A stretch of 64,000 nucleotides of DNA from Desulfobacterales bacterium (GTDB lineage: Bacteria > Desulfobacterota > Desulfobacteria > Desulfobacterales > JAHDSC01). The stretch covers positions 1 through 64,000 of the forward strand of contig JAFGES010000103.1 of the NCBI GenBank assembly GCA_016931455.1, written 5' to 3'. The position numbers and the translations under genes are program-made. The notes under the pieces were generated by a model. It ran no database searches and was not told where the DNA came from. It saw only the letters and a list, made by a program, of their open reading frames with translations. Positions 9,648 through 18,767 of this stretch are shown here, piece after piece; position 1 is the stretch's first letter, and every line of letters begins with the position of its first letter.

Positions 9648-10880
9648 ATGAAAAAGATAATGTTTATAACAATTGCCCTATTGGGAATCGGCTCAATGGG
9701 TTATTCTCAAACGTTAGATGATTATTTCAAAATAGCGGCGGAAAACAATCCCGGCTTGCAAGCCAAATACAAAACCTTTAAGGCCTTCCTGGAAAAGGTG
9801 CCGCAGGTAGGCAGTCTCCCGGATCCTAATCTGTCGTTCGGCTACTTTATCTCACCTATTGAAACACGAGTGGGGCCTCAACGCGCAAGATTTTCACTTA
9901 CCCAAATGTTCCCCTGGTTCGGCACACTTAAATCTCGGAAAAATGCTGCTGCTTTCATGGCGGAAGCAAAATATCAGGATTTTTTAGATGCCCGGAACAA
10001 ACTGTTTTATCAGGTTTCGGCTGCCTACTACGCTTTGTTCGAGTTGAACCGATGGATAAAAATAGAAAAAGAGAATATCCAAATTCTTGAATCGTACAAA
10101 ACCATCGCCGCTAAGAATTTTGAAAACGGCAAAGGGGCTATGGTGGACGTGCTGCGGGTAGATATCATGCTCAAAGATGCCGTCACAAATCTCAATATCC
10201 TGAAGACCAAGAAAAAGCCTCTTGAAACTCGTTTCAATAAGCTTTTAAACCGTGCTGAAAACGACTCGATCACAGTTCTTGATACCCTTGAATTAATGGC
10301 TTTGCCTGATGACTATCGTAAAGATTCACTATTGGCTTCTAATCCATTGATTGATGAATTGGAGCTTAAAATCAAAGCTAGTGAAACCGATGAGCAGATT
10401 GCCGTAAAACAGAGGTTTCCAACAATCGGTGTGGGTTTGGATTATGTAATTGTCGGCAAGCGTTCGGATATGACCTTATCCGATAATGGAAAAGATGTTT
10501 TCATGCCGATGGTTTCGGTTAGCCTGCCGATCTTCGGGAGCAAATACACGGCAGCTCAAAAAGAAGCCCGATTGATGCAGGAAACATTTAAACTTCAAAA
10601 AGAAGATTTAACCAATCAACTTACCAGCTCTTACAACATGATTTGGTTTGAGATTCAGAAACAACAAGATCTGGTTGAATTATACAATCAGCAAATATTG
10701 GAATCTGAACAGTCCCTGAACCTTCTTTTTACTGCTTATGGTAATTCAGGAAAAGACTTTGAAGAAGTCCTTCGGATGCAACAGCAATTGCTGAAGTATC
10801 AAAAAATGAAAGCCTCGGCAGTGGTAGAATTTCAAACTGCCTTGGCTGAATTGGATTATATCACCGCAAAAACAAAATAA
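9648..10880 (+). CDS. TolC/CusC-like outer-membrane factor of metal RND efflux system
   Basis: A 410-residue OEP-family protein starting two bases after the cusA stop. Residues 1-20 form a signal peptide ending near GYSQ, a cleavage context common in Bacteroidota. The body consists of long amphipathic helices with repeated LR/EL heptads and the N-terminal LPDPNLSFGYFISPIETRVGPQRARFSLTQ-like region cut here into motifs: PDPNLSFGY, then RVGPQRARFSLTQMFPWFG, typical of CusC/CzcC in the Cytophaga group. It would form the outer-membrane channel for CusA and CusB. The lack of a Cys lipobox suggests it is not lipid-anchored. Confidence 0.85.
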   Translation: MKKIMFITIALLGIGSMGYSQTLDDYFKIAAENNPGLQAKYKTFKAFLEKVPQVGSLPDPNLSFGYFISPIETRVGPQRARFSLTQMFPWFGTLKSRKNAAAFMAEAKYQDFLDARNKLFYQVSAAYYALFELNRWIKIEKENIQILESYKTIAAKNFENGKGAMVDVLRVDIMLKDAVTNLNILKTKKKPLETRFNKLLNRAENDSITVLDTLELMALPDDYRKDSLLASNPLIDELELKIKASETDEQIAVKQRFPTIGVGLDYVIVGKRSDMTLSDNGKDVFMPMVSVSLPIFGSKYTAAQKEARLMQETFKLQKEDLTNQLTSSYNMIWFEIQKQQDLVELYNQQILESEQSLNLLFTAYGNSGKDFEEVLRMQQQLLKYQKMKASAVVEFQTALAELDYITAKTK

Positions 10881-10945
10881 TTAAAAAACATCCGCTTGAG
10901 TTGCCCTTAATGAACAATTATTAAAAAGAAAAATCAAGAATTGAA

Positions 10946-12274
10946 ATGAAAACTTTAAAAAATAAAACAATAGTCATAGCTGCCGTAGTCTTTGCAATGG
11001 GAGTATGGATAGGCTGGGTGCTTTTTGGTGATTCTTCAAAATTGGAAAATGATAAGCATAATCACATATCGAAAGCAGCAGATGAAACCATTTGGACTTG
11101 CTCTATGCACCCGCAGATTCGTAAAAACAAACCGGACAAGTGCCCCATCTGCGGAATGGATCTTATTCCCCTGGAAAGCGAAGAAGGTGAGATCGACCTC
11201 ATGGCAGTCGGCATGTCCCCCACAGCCATGCGGTTGGCAAATGTTCAGACCATTGTTATCGGCTTAAGTCAGCCGATAAAAACAATTCGTTTGAACGGAA
11301 AAGTGCAAATCGATGAGAGACATCTCTATACACAAGCGTCGCATATCCAAGGCAGAATTGAAAAATTGATGGTCGACTTTACCGGTGAGTACGTAAAAAA
11401 AGGCCAAACAATTGCCTATATCTATTCTCCTGAATTAGTCACCGCTCAGGAAGAATTGTTTGAAGCGCAGAAAATCAAAGAGGCACAGCCTGCATTGTTT
11501 CAGTCGGCCAAGAAAAAATTGAAAAACTGGAAACTCACTGATAAGCAGATCAATCAAATCCTCCAATCCGATAAGGCTGCCGAACAGTTTCCGATACAGG
11601 CGAACGTATCCGGTTATGTAACAAAAAAAAGGGTCAACTTGGGAGATTATATCAAATTAGGTCAACCCATCTACGAGATAGCCGATCTTTCCAAAATTTG
11701 GGTATTGTTTGATGTTTACGAATCCGACATGAGCTGGATAAATAAAGGTGACAACATCCACTATACTATTCAATCCCTTCCCGGCGAATCCTTTAAAGGA
11801 ACTATTACCTACTTGGATCCGGTAATCGATCCTAAAACAAGAGTCGCAAAAGCCAGAGTTGAAGTGAGCAATACGGAATTAAAACTAAAACCTGAAATGT
11901 TTGCCGGTGGGATCATTGAAACAAAAATCAAAAGCACAGGGAAGAAACTTATAATACCTAAAACAGCAGTGATGTGGACAGGTAAAAGGTCGGTGGTTTA
12001 CATTAAAAATACGACCGCTCAAGGCATTATGTTCACCATGCGTGAAATCACTTTAGGTCCTGAATTAGACGAAGGGTTTATTGTAGAATCAGGTTTGCAG
12101 GAAGGCGATGAAATTGCAGTTAACGGCACTTTCAGCATTGATGCCGCAGCACAATTAGCAGGCAAACCCAGCATGATGAATCCTGAGGGAGGCGGAGCAA
12201 TGACGGGACATATGCATGGAAATATGTCCGATACATCCATGAAGAGCAAACCCACCCGGTCAAATACGTGGTAA
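10946..12274 (+). CDS. cusB: CusB-type RND efflux periplasmic adaptor with heavy-metal-binding domain
   Basis: 442 residues with an N-terminal membrane anchor (about residues 7-27). A heavy-metal-binding (YHS-like) domain follows at about 50-77, with the cysteines and Met/His of WTCSMHPQIRKNKP and CPICGMDLIPLE. The hairpin/lipoyl and beta-barrel parts of a membrane fusion protein come next (GEYVKKGQTIAYIYSPELV, NVSGYVTKKRVNLGDYIKLG). The tail is rich in Met and His (MTGHMHGNM), as expected for Cu(I)/Ag(I) handling. It links the CusA pump to the outer-membrane factor. No CusF-like domain is fused at the C-terminus. Confidence 0.88.
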   Translation: MKTLKNKTIVIAAVVFAMGVWIGWVLFGDSSKLENDKHNHISKAADETIWTCSMHPQIRKNKPDKCPICGMDLIPLESEEGEIDLMAVGMSPTAMRLANVQTIVIGLSQPIKTIRLNGKVQIDERHLYTQASHIQGRIEKLMVDFTGEYVKKGQTIAYIYSPELVTAQEELFEAQKIKEAQPALFQSAKKKLKNWKLTDKQINQILQSDKAAEQFPIQANVSGYVTKKRVNLGDYIKLGQPIYEIADLSKIWVLFDVYESDMSWINKGDNIHYTIQSLPGESFKGTITYLDPVIDPKTRVAKARVEVSNTELKLKPEMFAGGIIETKIKSTGKKLIIPKTAVMWTGKRSVVYIKNTTAQGIMFTMREITLGPELDEGFIVESGLQEGDEIAVNGTFSIDAAAQLAGKPSMMNPEGGGAMTGHMHGNMSDTSMKSKPTRSNTW

Positions 12275-12531
12275 CCTTCATGCAATTACAGTTTTGAACT
12301 TTCTGCACGAACGTCCCAAGCTTTACACGCGTCCCAAGCTTTACAAGACCTTAGTCTTTAGCTTTTTTAAAATTTAATTCGCAATGATTTTACAGATGCA
12401 ACCGTCTGGCATAACCGACTCAAAAGAATCTTCAGCTGATATACGCAGGGGGAAAAGAAGATATAAGAGTTCTGCTCTAAAGAGATCGATTTTCAGTTAG
12501 TGAGACCAATTGGGATAATGTAAAAATTTTG
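12275..12531. other. Spacer between cusB and brnT
   Basis: No gene recognised. It contains the 18-base tandem repeat at 12312-12347, and the rest is AT-rich. The boundary between the efflux operon and the toxin-antitoxin pair lies here. Confidence 0.4.
12312..12347 (+). repeat. Two-copy 18-base tandem repeat
   Basis: CGTCCCAAGCTTTACA occurs at 12312-12327 and again at 12330-12345, with a period of 18 bases and only the last bases of each unit differing. It sits just after the efflux operon and could be a replication-slippage or junction scar. No function is suggested by the sequence. Confidence 0.7.
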
Positions 12532-12559
12532 TTGTAATTTTGTACAATATAATTATAAT
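12532..12559 (+). promoter_or_regulatory. Candidate sigma-70 promoter and operator of brnTA
   Basis: TTGTAA (12532-12537), a 16-base spacer and a perfect TATAAT (12554-12559) precede brnT. The spacer contains the palindrome TTGTACAA (12540-12547), well placed for repression by a ribbon-helix-helix antitoxin. Transcription would begin about at the ATG at 12566, and there is no Shine-Dalgarno sequence, so brnT mRNA may be leaderless. Confidence 0.55.
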
Positions 12560-12565
12560 ATTTTT

Positions 12566-12838
12566 ATGAAGTTTGAATGCAACGACAAAAAGAACCATGA
12601 TAACACAACTAAGCATGGTATCGACTTTAATACAGCTAAGGAATTGTGGAACGATAACAACCGAGTCGAAATTCAAACGTCATATCCACTTGAAAACAGA
12701 AGCATCCTTATAGGGAAAATTGATAAAAAACTATGGACGCCAATTTTTACCAGACGTGGCAATGCCATTCGGATTATATCAGTGAGGCGTGCCCGAAAAC
12801 AGGAAACCACATTATATGGTCAAAAAGAAAATAGTTAA
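12566..12838 (+). CDS. brnT: BrnT family toxin (RelE-like ribonuclease)
   Basis: 90 residues with the BrnT layout: KFECNDKKN (usually F-x-W-D-x-x-K), TKHGIDFNTAKELW, then SILIGKIDKK, RRGNAIRIISVRRARKQE and a Tyr near the end. Family members fold like RelE and cleave RNA, and the paired BrnA neutralises them. The usual WD of the first motif is CN here, a departure that could affect activity. It overlaps the antitoxin gene by 23 bases. Family assignment is firm, toxicity is inference. Confidence 0.82.
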   Translation: MKFECNDKKNHDNTTKHGIDFNTAKELWNDNNRVEIQTSYPLENRSILIGKIDKKLWTPIFTRRGNAIRIISVRRARKQETTLYGQKENS

Positions 12839-13079
12839 GAGCGCGGAAGAGTTTGACAGACGATTTGACGATGGCGAAGACATCCACGATCTCATTGATA
12901 TGTCTAAGGCCCGCGTCATTCGCCATGGGAAGAAAGTGCGTATCACACTTGATGTAGCAGAAGAATTGATTAACGACATTGATCGCATCAGAGAAAGCAT
13001 TGGTGTAGACCGAGGGGCATTAATCAAAGTATGGTTACACGAAAGGGTACAACAGGAAAGGTCTATTAATAGAGATTAA
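12816..13079 (+). CDS. brnA: BrnA family antitoxin (CopG-like)
   Basis: 87 residues from ATG 12816; a GTG at 12789 in the same frame is less likely because BrnA proteins begin near KKKIVKSAEEFDRRFDDGED. The N-terminal region wraps the toxin in the family. The C-terminal part (KVRITLDVAEELINDIDRIRESIGVDRGALIKVWL) has the ribbon-helix-helix order with the strand KVRITLD followed by two helices. It probably represses the shared promoter at the palindrome inside it. Confidence 0.82.
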   Translation: MVKKKIVKSAEEFDRRFDDGEDIHDLIDMSKARVIRHGKKVRITLDVAEELINDIDRIRESIGVDRGALIKVWLHERVQQERSINRD

Positions 13080-13091
13080 AAAAATAGCAAG

Positions 13092-13129
13092 AAATCCTGA
13101 TAAATCCTGATAAATCCTGCAAATCCTGT
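13092..13129 (+). repeat. Short tandem repeat, 10-base unit
   Basis: The unit AAATCCTGAT is repeated nearly four times with small changes, starting 12 bases after the brnA stop. Nearby, CCCTCATTT is also duplicated (about 13209-13228). These are low-complexity features of the intergenic stretch before the prenyltransferase gene and carry no visible coding information. Confidence 0.7.
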
Positions 13130-13332
13130 ATGAGCCCCTCTTCTTAGTATCCATCTTCTATCAACCAAGGTAAAGAGATACCCATTTTATTTATACCACT
13201 TTAACTTTCCCTCATTTACCCTCATTTGGATGTCCTTTTTTACTTGACCATTAAGGATTTGAGGGGCATAAGCTAAAGTAGGTAACTTAAGTATAGAGAG
13301 CCATATCGGCAAGGGATCGAGAGAATTATTAT

Positions 13333-14295
13333 ATGTCTGAAATTTATACCGAAAATAAACCCAATTTTATAAAACTATGGCTTGTGGCGGTTCGGCCTTT
13401 TTCCTTGACGGCATCGGTTATACCGGTGCTTTTCGGCACGGTAATTGCCGTCACGACGGGAGGCGCCTCCTTTCGACCATTGCTTTTTCTGTGTGCTTTC
13501 TTCGGAATGCTTGTTCTTCATAGCGGTGCCAATCTTCTCAATGATGTATATGATTATCGCAGGGGTGTCGATCGACAAATCAATCCCGTGAGCGGAGCGG
13601 TTGTGCGAAAATGGCTTAGCGAGCGGGAAGCCTTCAGAGCTGCGTTGTTTCTGATGGGGCTGGGAATTATACTGGGGATTTATATCTTTTTATTCGTAGG
13701 CTTACCTATCTTATATATCGGCTTTGTAGGTATCATTATCGGCATACTCTACACATGGGGCCCCTTTGAGCTAAAATACCACGGGCTTGGCGATTTAGCC
13801 GTATTTTTAACTTTTGGGATTCTCGGGTCGGCAGGTGCCTGGATTGTCCAAACCGGTTCATTTTCATGGATACCGGTTGTATGGGCGGTTCCCATGTCTC
13901 TTATTGTGATTGCCATTCTTCACGCGAACAACTGGCGGGATATATCGAGCGATACCCGGATTGGGATTAAAACCGTTTCGTCTTTATTAGGCGACCGTAT
14001 GTCAAAAACGTACTATGATTTTCTTCTGATTTCACCTTTTATCGGGATACTTATGATTCTCGTCGTATCTCGGTTTAACGGTTTTGGTCCACCTATGCCT
14101 TGGACTTTTTTGATTTGTTTTGCTGCTTTGCCTCCGGCAGTAAAGCTGATGAAGATGGCCGGTATACGGCATAAACCCGAACACTTGGAAATATTTCGAG
14201 GTCTTGATGGCGCAACCGGAAAGCTCAACTTCATTTTCGGACTTCTCTGCGTTGCCGCTCCTTTACTAGACGTCATAATCCAGCGAATGTTCTGA
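13333..14295 (+). CDS. menA: UbiA-superfamily prenyltransferase, MenA-like (1,4-dihydroxy-2-naphthoate polyprenyltransferase)
   Basis: 320 residues with about eight or nine hydrophobic helices and the UbiA Asp-rich motif NDVYDYRRGVD (N70, D71, D74, D80). The second conserved loop, NNWRDISSDTRIGIKT, has the Asp pattern that binds prenyl-diphosphate and Mg2+. The N-terminal LVAVRPFSLTASVIPVLFG is typical of MenA, the membrane enzyme that prenylates dihydroxynaphthoate for menaquinone, the usual quinone of sulfate reducers. No other men gene is adjacent. Its stop codon shares a base with the next start. Confidence 0.75.
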   Translation: MSEIYTENKPNFIKLWLVAVRPFSLTASVIPVLFGTVIAVTTGGASFRPLLFLCAFFGMLVLHSGANLLNDVYDYRRGVDRQINPVSGAVVRKWLSEREAFRAALFLMGLGIILGIYIFLFVGLPILYIGFVGIIIGILYTWGPFELKYHGLGDLAVFLTFGILGSAGAWIVQTGSFSWIPVVWAVPMSLIVIAILHANNWRDISSDTRIGIKTVSSLLGDRMSKTYYDFLLISPFIGILMILVVSRFNGFGPPMPWTFLICFAALPPAVKLMKMAGIRHKPEHLEIFRGLDGATGKLNFIFGLLCVAAPLLDVIIQRMF

Positions 14296-14936
14296 TGAAA
14301 AAAAATACTGCTTTTATCGTCATCATGATAACGGCAGTAGCGCTTTTTGTTCCGCTGTTTATTACCCGAGGTCTGAACGGGTTTGATTTCTGGTGGTGGA
14401 TGTCCTTTAATCTGATCATTCTCATTGCTGTTTCCGCCATATTAGATCAGTCTTTAAAGAGCGATTTTACGAATGACTTGTCCCGGGATTTGTTAAAAAA
14501 AATTATTCTGGGAATCAGTTCGGCCCTTTTTCTGTATTTTGTATTTTTTTTCGGAAATATATTTTCCAGAATCCTTTTCCCATTTGCAGGCACCGATATC
14601 AGTAAGGTGTATCAGTTTAAAGGAGATGCTTCATCTCTTAGAATTGCATTGCTGATGCTTTTTATAATAGGCCCGGGGGAAGAAATATTTTGGCGTGGAT
14701 TCATTCAGCGCCGATTTCAATTTCATTTCGGCGGCTTGCGCGGATTGATCTGCGCCACCGCACTTTATTCGGCAGTTCATGTCGGCAGCGCCAACCCGAT
14801 GCTGATACTGGCCGCCATGATTTGTGGGTTCTTTTGGGGGGTTCTCTACCTCAGATATCGCTCAATGGTACTCAATATTACGAGCCACGTGTTGTGGGAT
14901 GTAGCCGTTTTTCTTGTTTTTCCTTTTTCCGTTTGA
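14295..14936 (+). CDS. CPBP family intramembrane metalloprotease (CAAX/Abi)
   Basis: 213 residues, strongly hydrophobic with about six membrane helices. The catalytic EExxxR motif is E129, E130, R134 in GPGEEIFWRG, and the second motif H is in LYSAVHVGSANP. The C-terminal helix carries NITSHVLWD, with the third-motif His. These glutamate-type proteases act within the membrane, and their substrates in bacteria are rarely known. It overlaps menA by one base and is presumably co-transcribed with it. Confidence 0.85.
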   Translation: MKKNTAFIVIMITAVALFVPLFITRGLNGFDFWWWMSFNLIILIAVSAILDQSLKSDFTNDLSRDLLKKIILGISSALFLYFVFFFGNIFSRILFPFAGTDISKVYQFKGDASSLRIALLMLFIIGPGEEIFWRGFIQRRFQFHFGGLRGLICATALYSAVHVGSANPMLILAAMICGFFWGVLYLRYRSMVLNITSHVLWDVAVFLVFPFSV

Positions 14937-14969
14937 CACAAATATTAAGGGGCAGATATATATTTCAAT

Positions 14970-16583
14970 ATGGATTATGATAAAAGCAATGAGCAGCTTA
15001 AAAAATTGTCGCAGATTATAGTTGAAGTGTTAAAAGATCTTGCTGTTAAGAGGAAAAATCTCAGTACGCATTCTCTTTTTTTGAGTTTGTCTTCCCGGCA
15101 GGAAATCAAAGATCTGATTGCACTAAGACATGAGCCGTTCAAATCGTTTGATGGGGACCGGAGTTCATCATCTATTGAGAAACTCGAGGCTCAAAAAGAG
15201 CGACTTTTAAAACAACTGAATGAATTGGAAACAAATCATTCAAGAGCAAGGAGTTTTTACGAGCGCGCGTTGCTGATTTTTGTTGATACGATTCGCGTAA
15301 ATGAAAATGAAACATTTCATGAATCCGCTGATCAGTTCAAACAATTAATCAAAGCCGGCGCGGAGATTCGGCAATTGGAAGGTGCATTTGAATCGTTTAG
15401 AACTTCCATAATGAGAGAAAAATTCTTTCATAAACCCGACAGAGTGGATATAATAAAGCAACCCACTTTGTTTAACCGTTGGTTGAAAAGTCCCAAAAAG
15501 GATTCGGATGAAGCCCAATTTAAAGTTACCTATCTACCGCTGTTTAAGGAAGCCTTTCATAACATTTTAAATGAATTTAGATTATATATTGACGAAAATT
15601 CAAACAATATAATATCCGAGATCGAAGACCGAATTCAACGGGCCGCTGACTTGAATGATATCCTTTCTATTAATCAGGATGTATGCAAACTGATAAAAGA
15701 TAATATTAGCCGGTTGGATGCGGAAAGAGAAGAGGCCGCTGCTTTAGTCAAGGAAATCGGGGTAAAGCTTGACGAAGTGAAAACTCAATTTCTTGGCTCA
15801 CTGAATCAAGCACGTGAAACACATCAGGCAAATAATGATTTCAATGTCCAGTTGGAAGATCGGTTGAAAGAATTCAAAGGAAGCGTCAAATTCAGCCGAA
15901 CATTATCGGAACTTAAGCGTACCATAGTTTCAAACTTGGCAATTATCGATACGGCGATTAAAAATAAATATCAAGAAGATCTGCTTCGAATGGAAGACAT
16001 TGACAAGAAAATGGGAATTCTGAGGCAGAACATTGATTATATGCGCAATGAGATACTCCTTGCTGAAAATCGCTATAAATTTTTAGAACAGGAAATATTG
16101 ATAGATCCGCTTACCGGTATCTATAACCGTCGGGCTTATGAAAGACACATGCTGGAAGAAATTCAGCGTTATCTGAGGCATCAGCATACTTTCTCAATGC
16201 TTTTACTGGATGTGGATCACTTTAAGCAAATTAACGATCGCTGTGGGCATGCCGTTGGTGATAAGTGTCTTAAAGAAATTGTCAACCAAGTAAAGCCGAA
16301 TCTGAGAGAGAGTGATTTTTTTGCACGTTTTGGTGGAGAAGAATTTATTGTGTTTCTTCCGGAAACGGATTTGTCAGGGGCAATGATTGTAGCCGAGAAG
16401 CTTCGCAAAACTGTTGAGAAGACGGACTTCATTTATAAAGGGAAAATAGAGAAAATTACCGTCAGTATCGGCGTGACGGCGATAAAAATATCGGACCAAA
16501 GCCCTAAAACGCTTTTTAATCGGCTGGACGAGGCGTTATACGATGCCAAAAAAACCGGGCGTAACCGCGTAATGATTCGATAA
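14970..16583 (+). CDS. Diguanylate cyclase (GGDEF) with long coiled-coil N-terminal region
   Basis: 537 residues. The C-terminal GGDEF domain (about 375-535) begins with LTGIYNRRAYERH and has LLLDVDHFKQIND (metal site). The active-site sequence GGEEF lies near residue 455, preceded by RESD, an RxxD inhibitory site with the standard five-residue spacing. The enzyme should therefore make c-di-GMP and be product-inhibited. The remaining 370 residues are charged, helical and coiled-coil-rich, with no membrane segment or recognised sensor domain, so it is probably cytoplasmic. It sits 34 bases upstream of the PPi-PFK gene start. Confidence 0.9.
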   Translation: MDYDKSNEQLKKLSQIIVEVLKDLAVKRKNLSTHSLFLSLSSRQEIKDLIALRHEPFKSFDGDRSSSSIEKLEAQKERLLKQLNELETNHSRARSFYERALLIFVDTIRVNENETFHESADQFKQLIKAGAEIRQLEGAFESFRTSIMREKFFHKPDRVDIIKQPTLFNRWLKSPKKDSDEAQFKVTYLPLFKEAFHNILNEFRLYIDENSNNIISEIEDRIQRAADLNDILSINQDVCKLIKDNISRLDAEREEAAALVKEIGVKLDEVKTQFLGSLNQARETHQANNDFNVQLEDRLKEFKGSVKFSRTLSELKRTIVSNLAIIDTAIKNKYQEDLLRMEDIDKKMGILRQNIDYMRNEILLAENRYKFLEQEILIDPLTGIYNRRAYERHMLEEIQRYLRHQHTFSMLLLDVDHFKQINDRCGHAVGDKCLKEIVNQVKPNLRESDFFARFGGEEFIVFLPETDLSGAMIVAEKLRKTVEKTDFIYKGKIEKITVSIGVTAIKISDQSPKTLFNRLDEALYDAKKTGRNRVMIR

Positions 16584-16616
16584 TATTTATAATAAAGATT
16601 TAAAGGGAGGATATCA

Positions 16617-18710
16617 ATGCCAGAAAAAGAGTCCATTCGTCTTGAAGGCATTTTGAAAAATCCTGAAGTGCGAGAAGTAATCGCTAATACCAACCCCAAT
16701 ATGGTTGAAAGAAGAAAATACGTCCCTAAAAAATGTGATGTGTTTTTATCTTCTTATACCGTTTTGAAAGAGCAACTTCAATATAGATTTGATATTCATC
16801 CGGAAGCAAAAAGGCAACTACCGAACATTATCGATAATAAGGTGCAGCTGATTTTAGGTATGGATGCTGTTGAAGAATCTTTCAAAAAAAATTACTGCAA
16901 AAAGCGTAACATCGGTATTGTTTTTTCGGGCGGACCGGCTCCCGGAGGACATAATGTCATTGCGGGCCTTTATGATGCCGCCCAAAAAGCAAACCCTGAC
17001 AACAAACTTTATGGTTTTTTACTTGGACCGGATGGTATCATAGAAAATCAGGCCATCGAGCTGACGCAAAGTATCATTGACCCTTATCGGAATATAGGGG
17101 GATTCGGCATGATTAAGACCGGCCGTGCCAAGATTGATACCCAACAGAAGATGAATTTGTCTAAAGAGACATGTAAAAGTCTCCGATTGGATGCACTGGT
17201 CATCGTAGGGGGTGATGATTCGAATACGAATGCAGCCTTTTTGGCACAAGAAATGTTTGAAGATGGTATTCAGGTTATAGGCGTTCCCAAAACGATCGAT
17301 GGGGATATACAGGTCAGAGATATGGCCGACAATGTTTTATGTGCCATGTCATTTGGGTTTCATACAGCGGCGAGGGCTTTTTCCAACCAAATCAGCAATC
17401 TATGCACCGATAGCAGTTCTGATGTAAAATACTGGCATATTTGTAAAGTTATGGGAAGAGTTGCCAGCCATCTCGCTCTTGAAGTTGCCTTGCAAACCCA
17501 CGCAAATATAACCCTGATCGGTGAAGACTTGGCCGACTATGTCGATTGGGATAGAATCAAACGATCCGAAACAATAGATTATAATGCCTATGGTATGACG
17601 CTACGGCATCTTTCGCGAGTCATTTGTGATGGAATAGTGAAACGGGCTGCTGTTGGAAAAAATTACGGCGTCATTGTTATCCCGGAAGGGGTTTTAGAAT
17701 TTATTAATGAAATTCAGATTTTTATCATTAAACTCAATGCAATTATCGCTGAATATAATGTAACCCATGATAATGGATTTCACTTGGATTTCCCAAGTCT
17801 TGAGGACAAACTTGAATATCTTCGTCGACTGGCCCGCCGGTCCCGGGAAGAAGGTTCCTTTTCAATCTGGAATACTCGTGATGATGACCTGTTCAATGAT
17901 ATTCCGGAATTTTTCCAGGAAGGCCTGCTTATGGAAAGAGATAGCCATGGAAATTTTCAGTTTTCGCAGGTAGAAACTGAAAAGGTCCTTATGGGATTAG
18001 TGGGTGACTATCTGGAAATTCTAAAAGAAAAAGGGATCTATAAGATTGGTATCGAAAGATCATATTATCGAAAAACCCTGAAAGATGAAGGGCTTGATCC
18101 CGATTATTTCGGCCCTGTTTTATTTGAAAACTATGATAACGATATGTTTTTACTGATGAGGCCGAGTATAATATCTTTAAAAACACTTAAACAGGTCCTC
18201 ATAAAAGCGGATGTGATTCGGGAAGAAGAAAAAGTTCCCGCGGTGATTGAAAAGATTTATAAAAAATCCGTTCCAAAATTTAAAACCCAGATTCATTTTT
18301 ATGGATACGACGGTAGGGGTAGTGATCCGACTAAATTTGACTGCAATTACACCTATAACCTCGGATTGACGGTTTTCAGCCTAATTGCCAACGGAGCAAC
18401 CGGCCAGATGGCTGCGATAAGAAATTTAGAAAAAAATTTTTCCGAATGGGACCCGATCGGTATCCCCATTGCGCCCCTGATGCACCTTGAAGAAAGAAAA
18501 GGTAAGCTGGCGCTGGTATTGGAAAAAAGTATTGTAAATTTGGATTCGGTCGCTTTTAAAATTGTTAAACAATTGCGTGAGAAATGGCTGGCAGCATATC
18601 CCGGAGAGGATAATTACCGACGACCGGGCCCGATTCGCTTTGCAGGTAAAAGTGAGGAAGATAGACCGATTACCCTGGTATTAAACGCTCTTGGAAGTTT
18701 TAATGATTAA
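16617..18710 (+). CDS. pfp: Pyrophosphate-dependent 6-phosphofructokinase (long form)
   Basis: 697 residues, the long PPi-PFK type. GIVFSGGPAPGGHN (about residue 100) is the phosphate loop. VGGDDSNTN (about 198) has the Asp that replaces the Gly of ATP-PFKs, and PKTIDGD (about 225) has the Lys diagnostic of PPi use. The enzyme reversibly converts fructose 6-phosphate and PPi to fructose 1,6-bisphosphate in glycolysis or gluconeogenesis, saving ATP in anaerobes. A GGAGG-type ribosome binding site lies just upstream of the ATG. A convergent hairpin follows before the CBS gene. Confidence 0.88.
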   Translation: MPEKESIRLEGILKNPEVREVIANTNPNMVERRKYVPKKCDVFLSSYTVLKEQLQYRFDIHPEAKRQLPNIIDNKVQLILGMDAVEESFKKNYCKKRNIGIVFSGGPAPGGHNVIAGLYDAAQKANPDNKLYGFLLGPDGIIENQAIELTQSIIDPYRNIGGFGMIKTGRAKIDTQQKMNLSKETCKSLRLDALVIVGGDDSNTNAAFLAQEMFEDGIQVIGVPKTIDGDIQVRDMADNVLCAMSFGFHTAARAFSNQISNLCTDSSSDVKYWHICKVMGRVASHLALEVALQTHANITLIGEDLADYVDWDRIKRSETIDYNAYGMTLRHLSRVICDGIVKRAAVGKNYGVIVIPEGVLEFINEIQIFIIKLNAIIAEYNVTHDNGFHLDFPSLEDKLEYLRRLARRSREEGSFSIWNTRDDDLFNDIPEFFQEGLLMERDSHGNFQFSQVETEKVLMGLVGDYLEILKEKGIYKIGIERSYYRKTLKDEGLDPDYFGPVLFENYDNDMFLLMRPSIISLKTLKQVLIKADVIREEEKVPAVIEKIYKKSVPKFKTQIHFYGYDGRGSDPTKFDCNYTYNLGLTVFSLIANGATGQMAAIRNLEKNFSEWDPIGIPIAPLMHLEERKGKLALVLEKSIVNLDSVAFKIVKQLREKWLAAYPGEDNYRRPGPIRFAGKSEEDRPITLVLNALGSFND

Positions 18711-18731
18711 AAAATGCATCCTATAGATCGA

Positions 18732-18767
18732 TCAGTGCAATGGAAAAATTTCAGTCCATTGCACCGA
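18732..18767. terminator. Hairpin between convergent pfp and CBS genes
   Basis: GTGCAATGGA (18735-18744) pairs with TCCATTGCAC (18755-18764), and the stem extends by ATC/GAT across one mismatch. It lies between the two convergent genes and overlaps the last codons of the CBS gene. No strong T-run follows on either strand, so termination activity is only possible. Confidence 0.4.
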
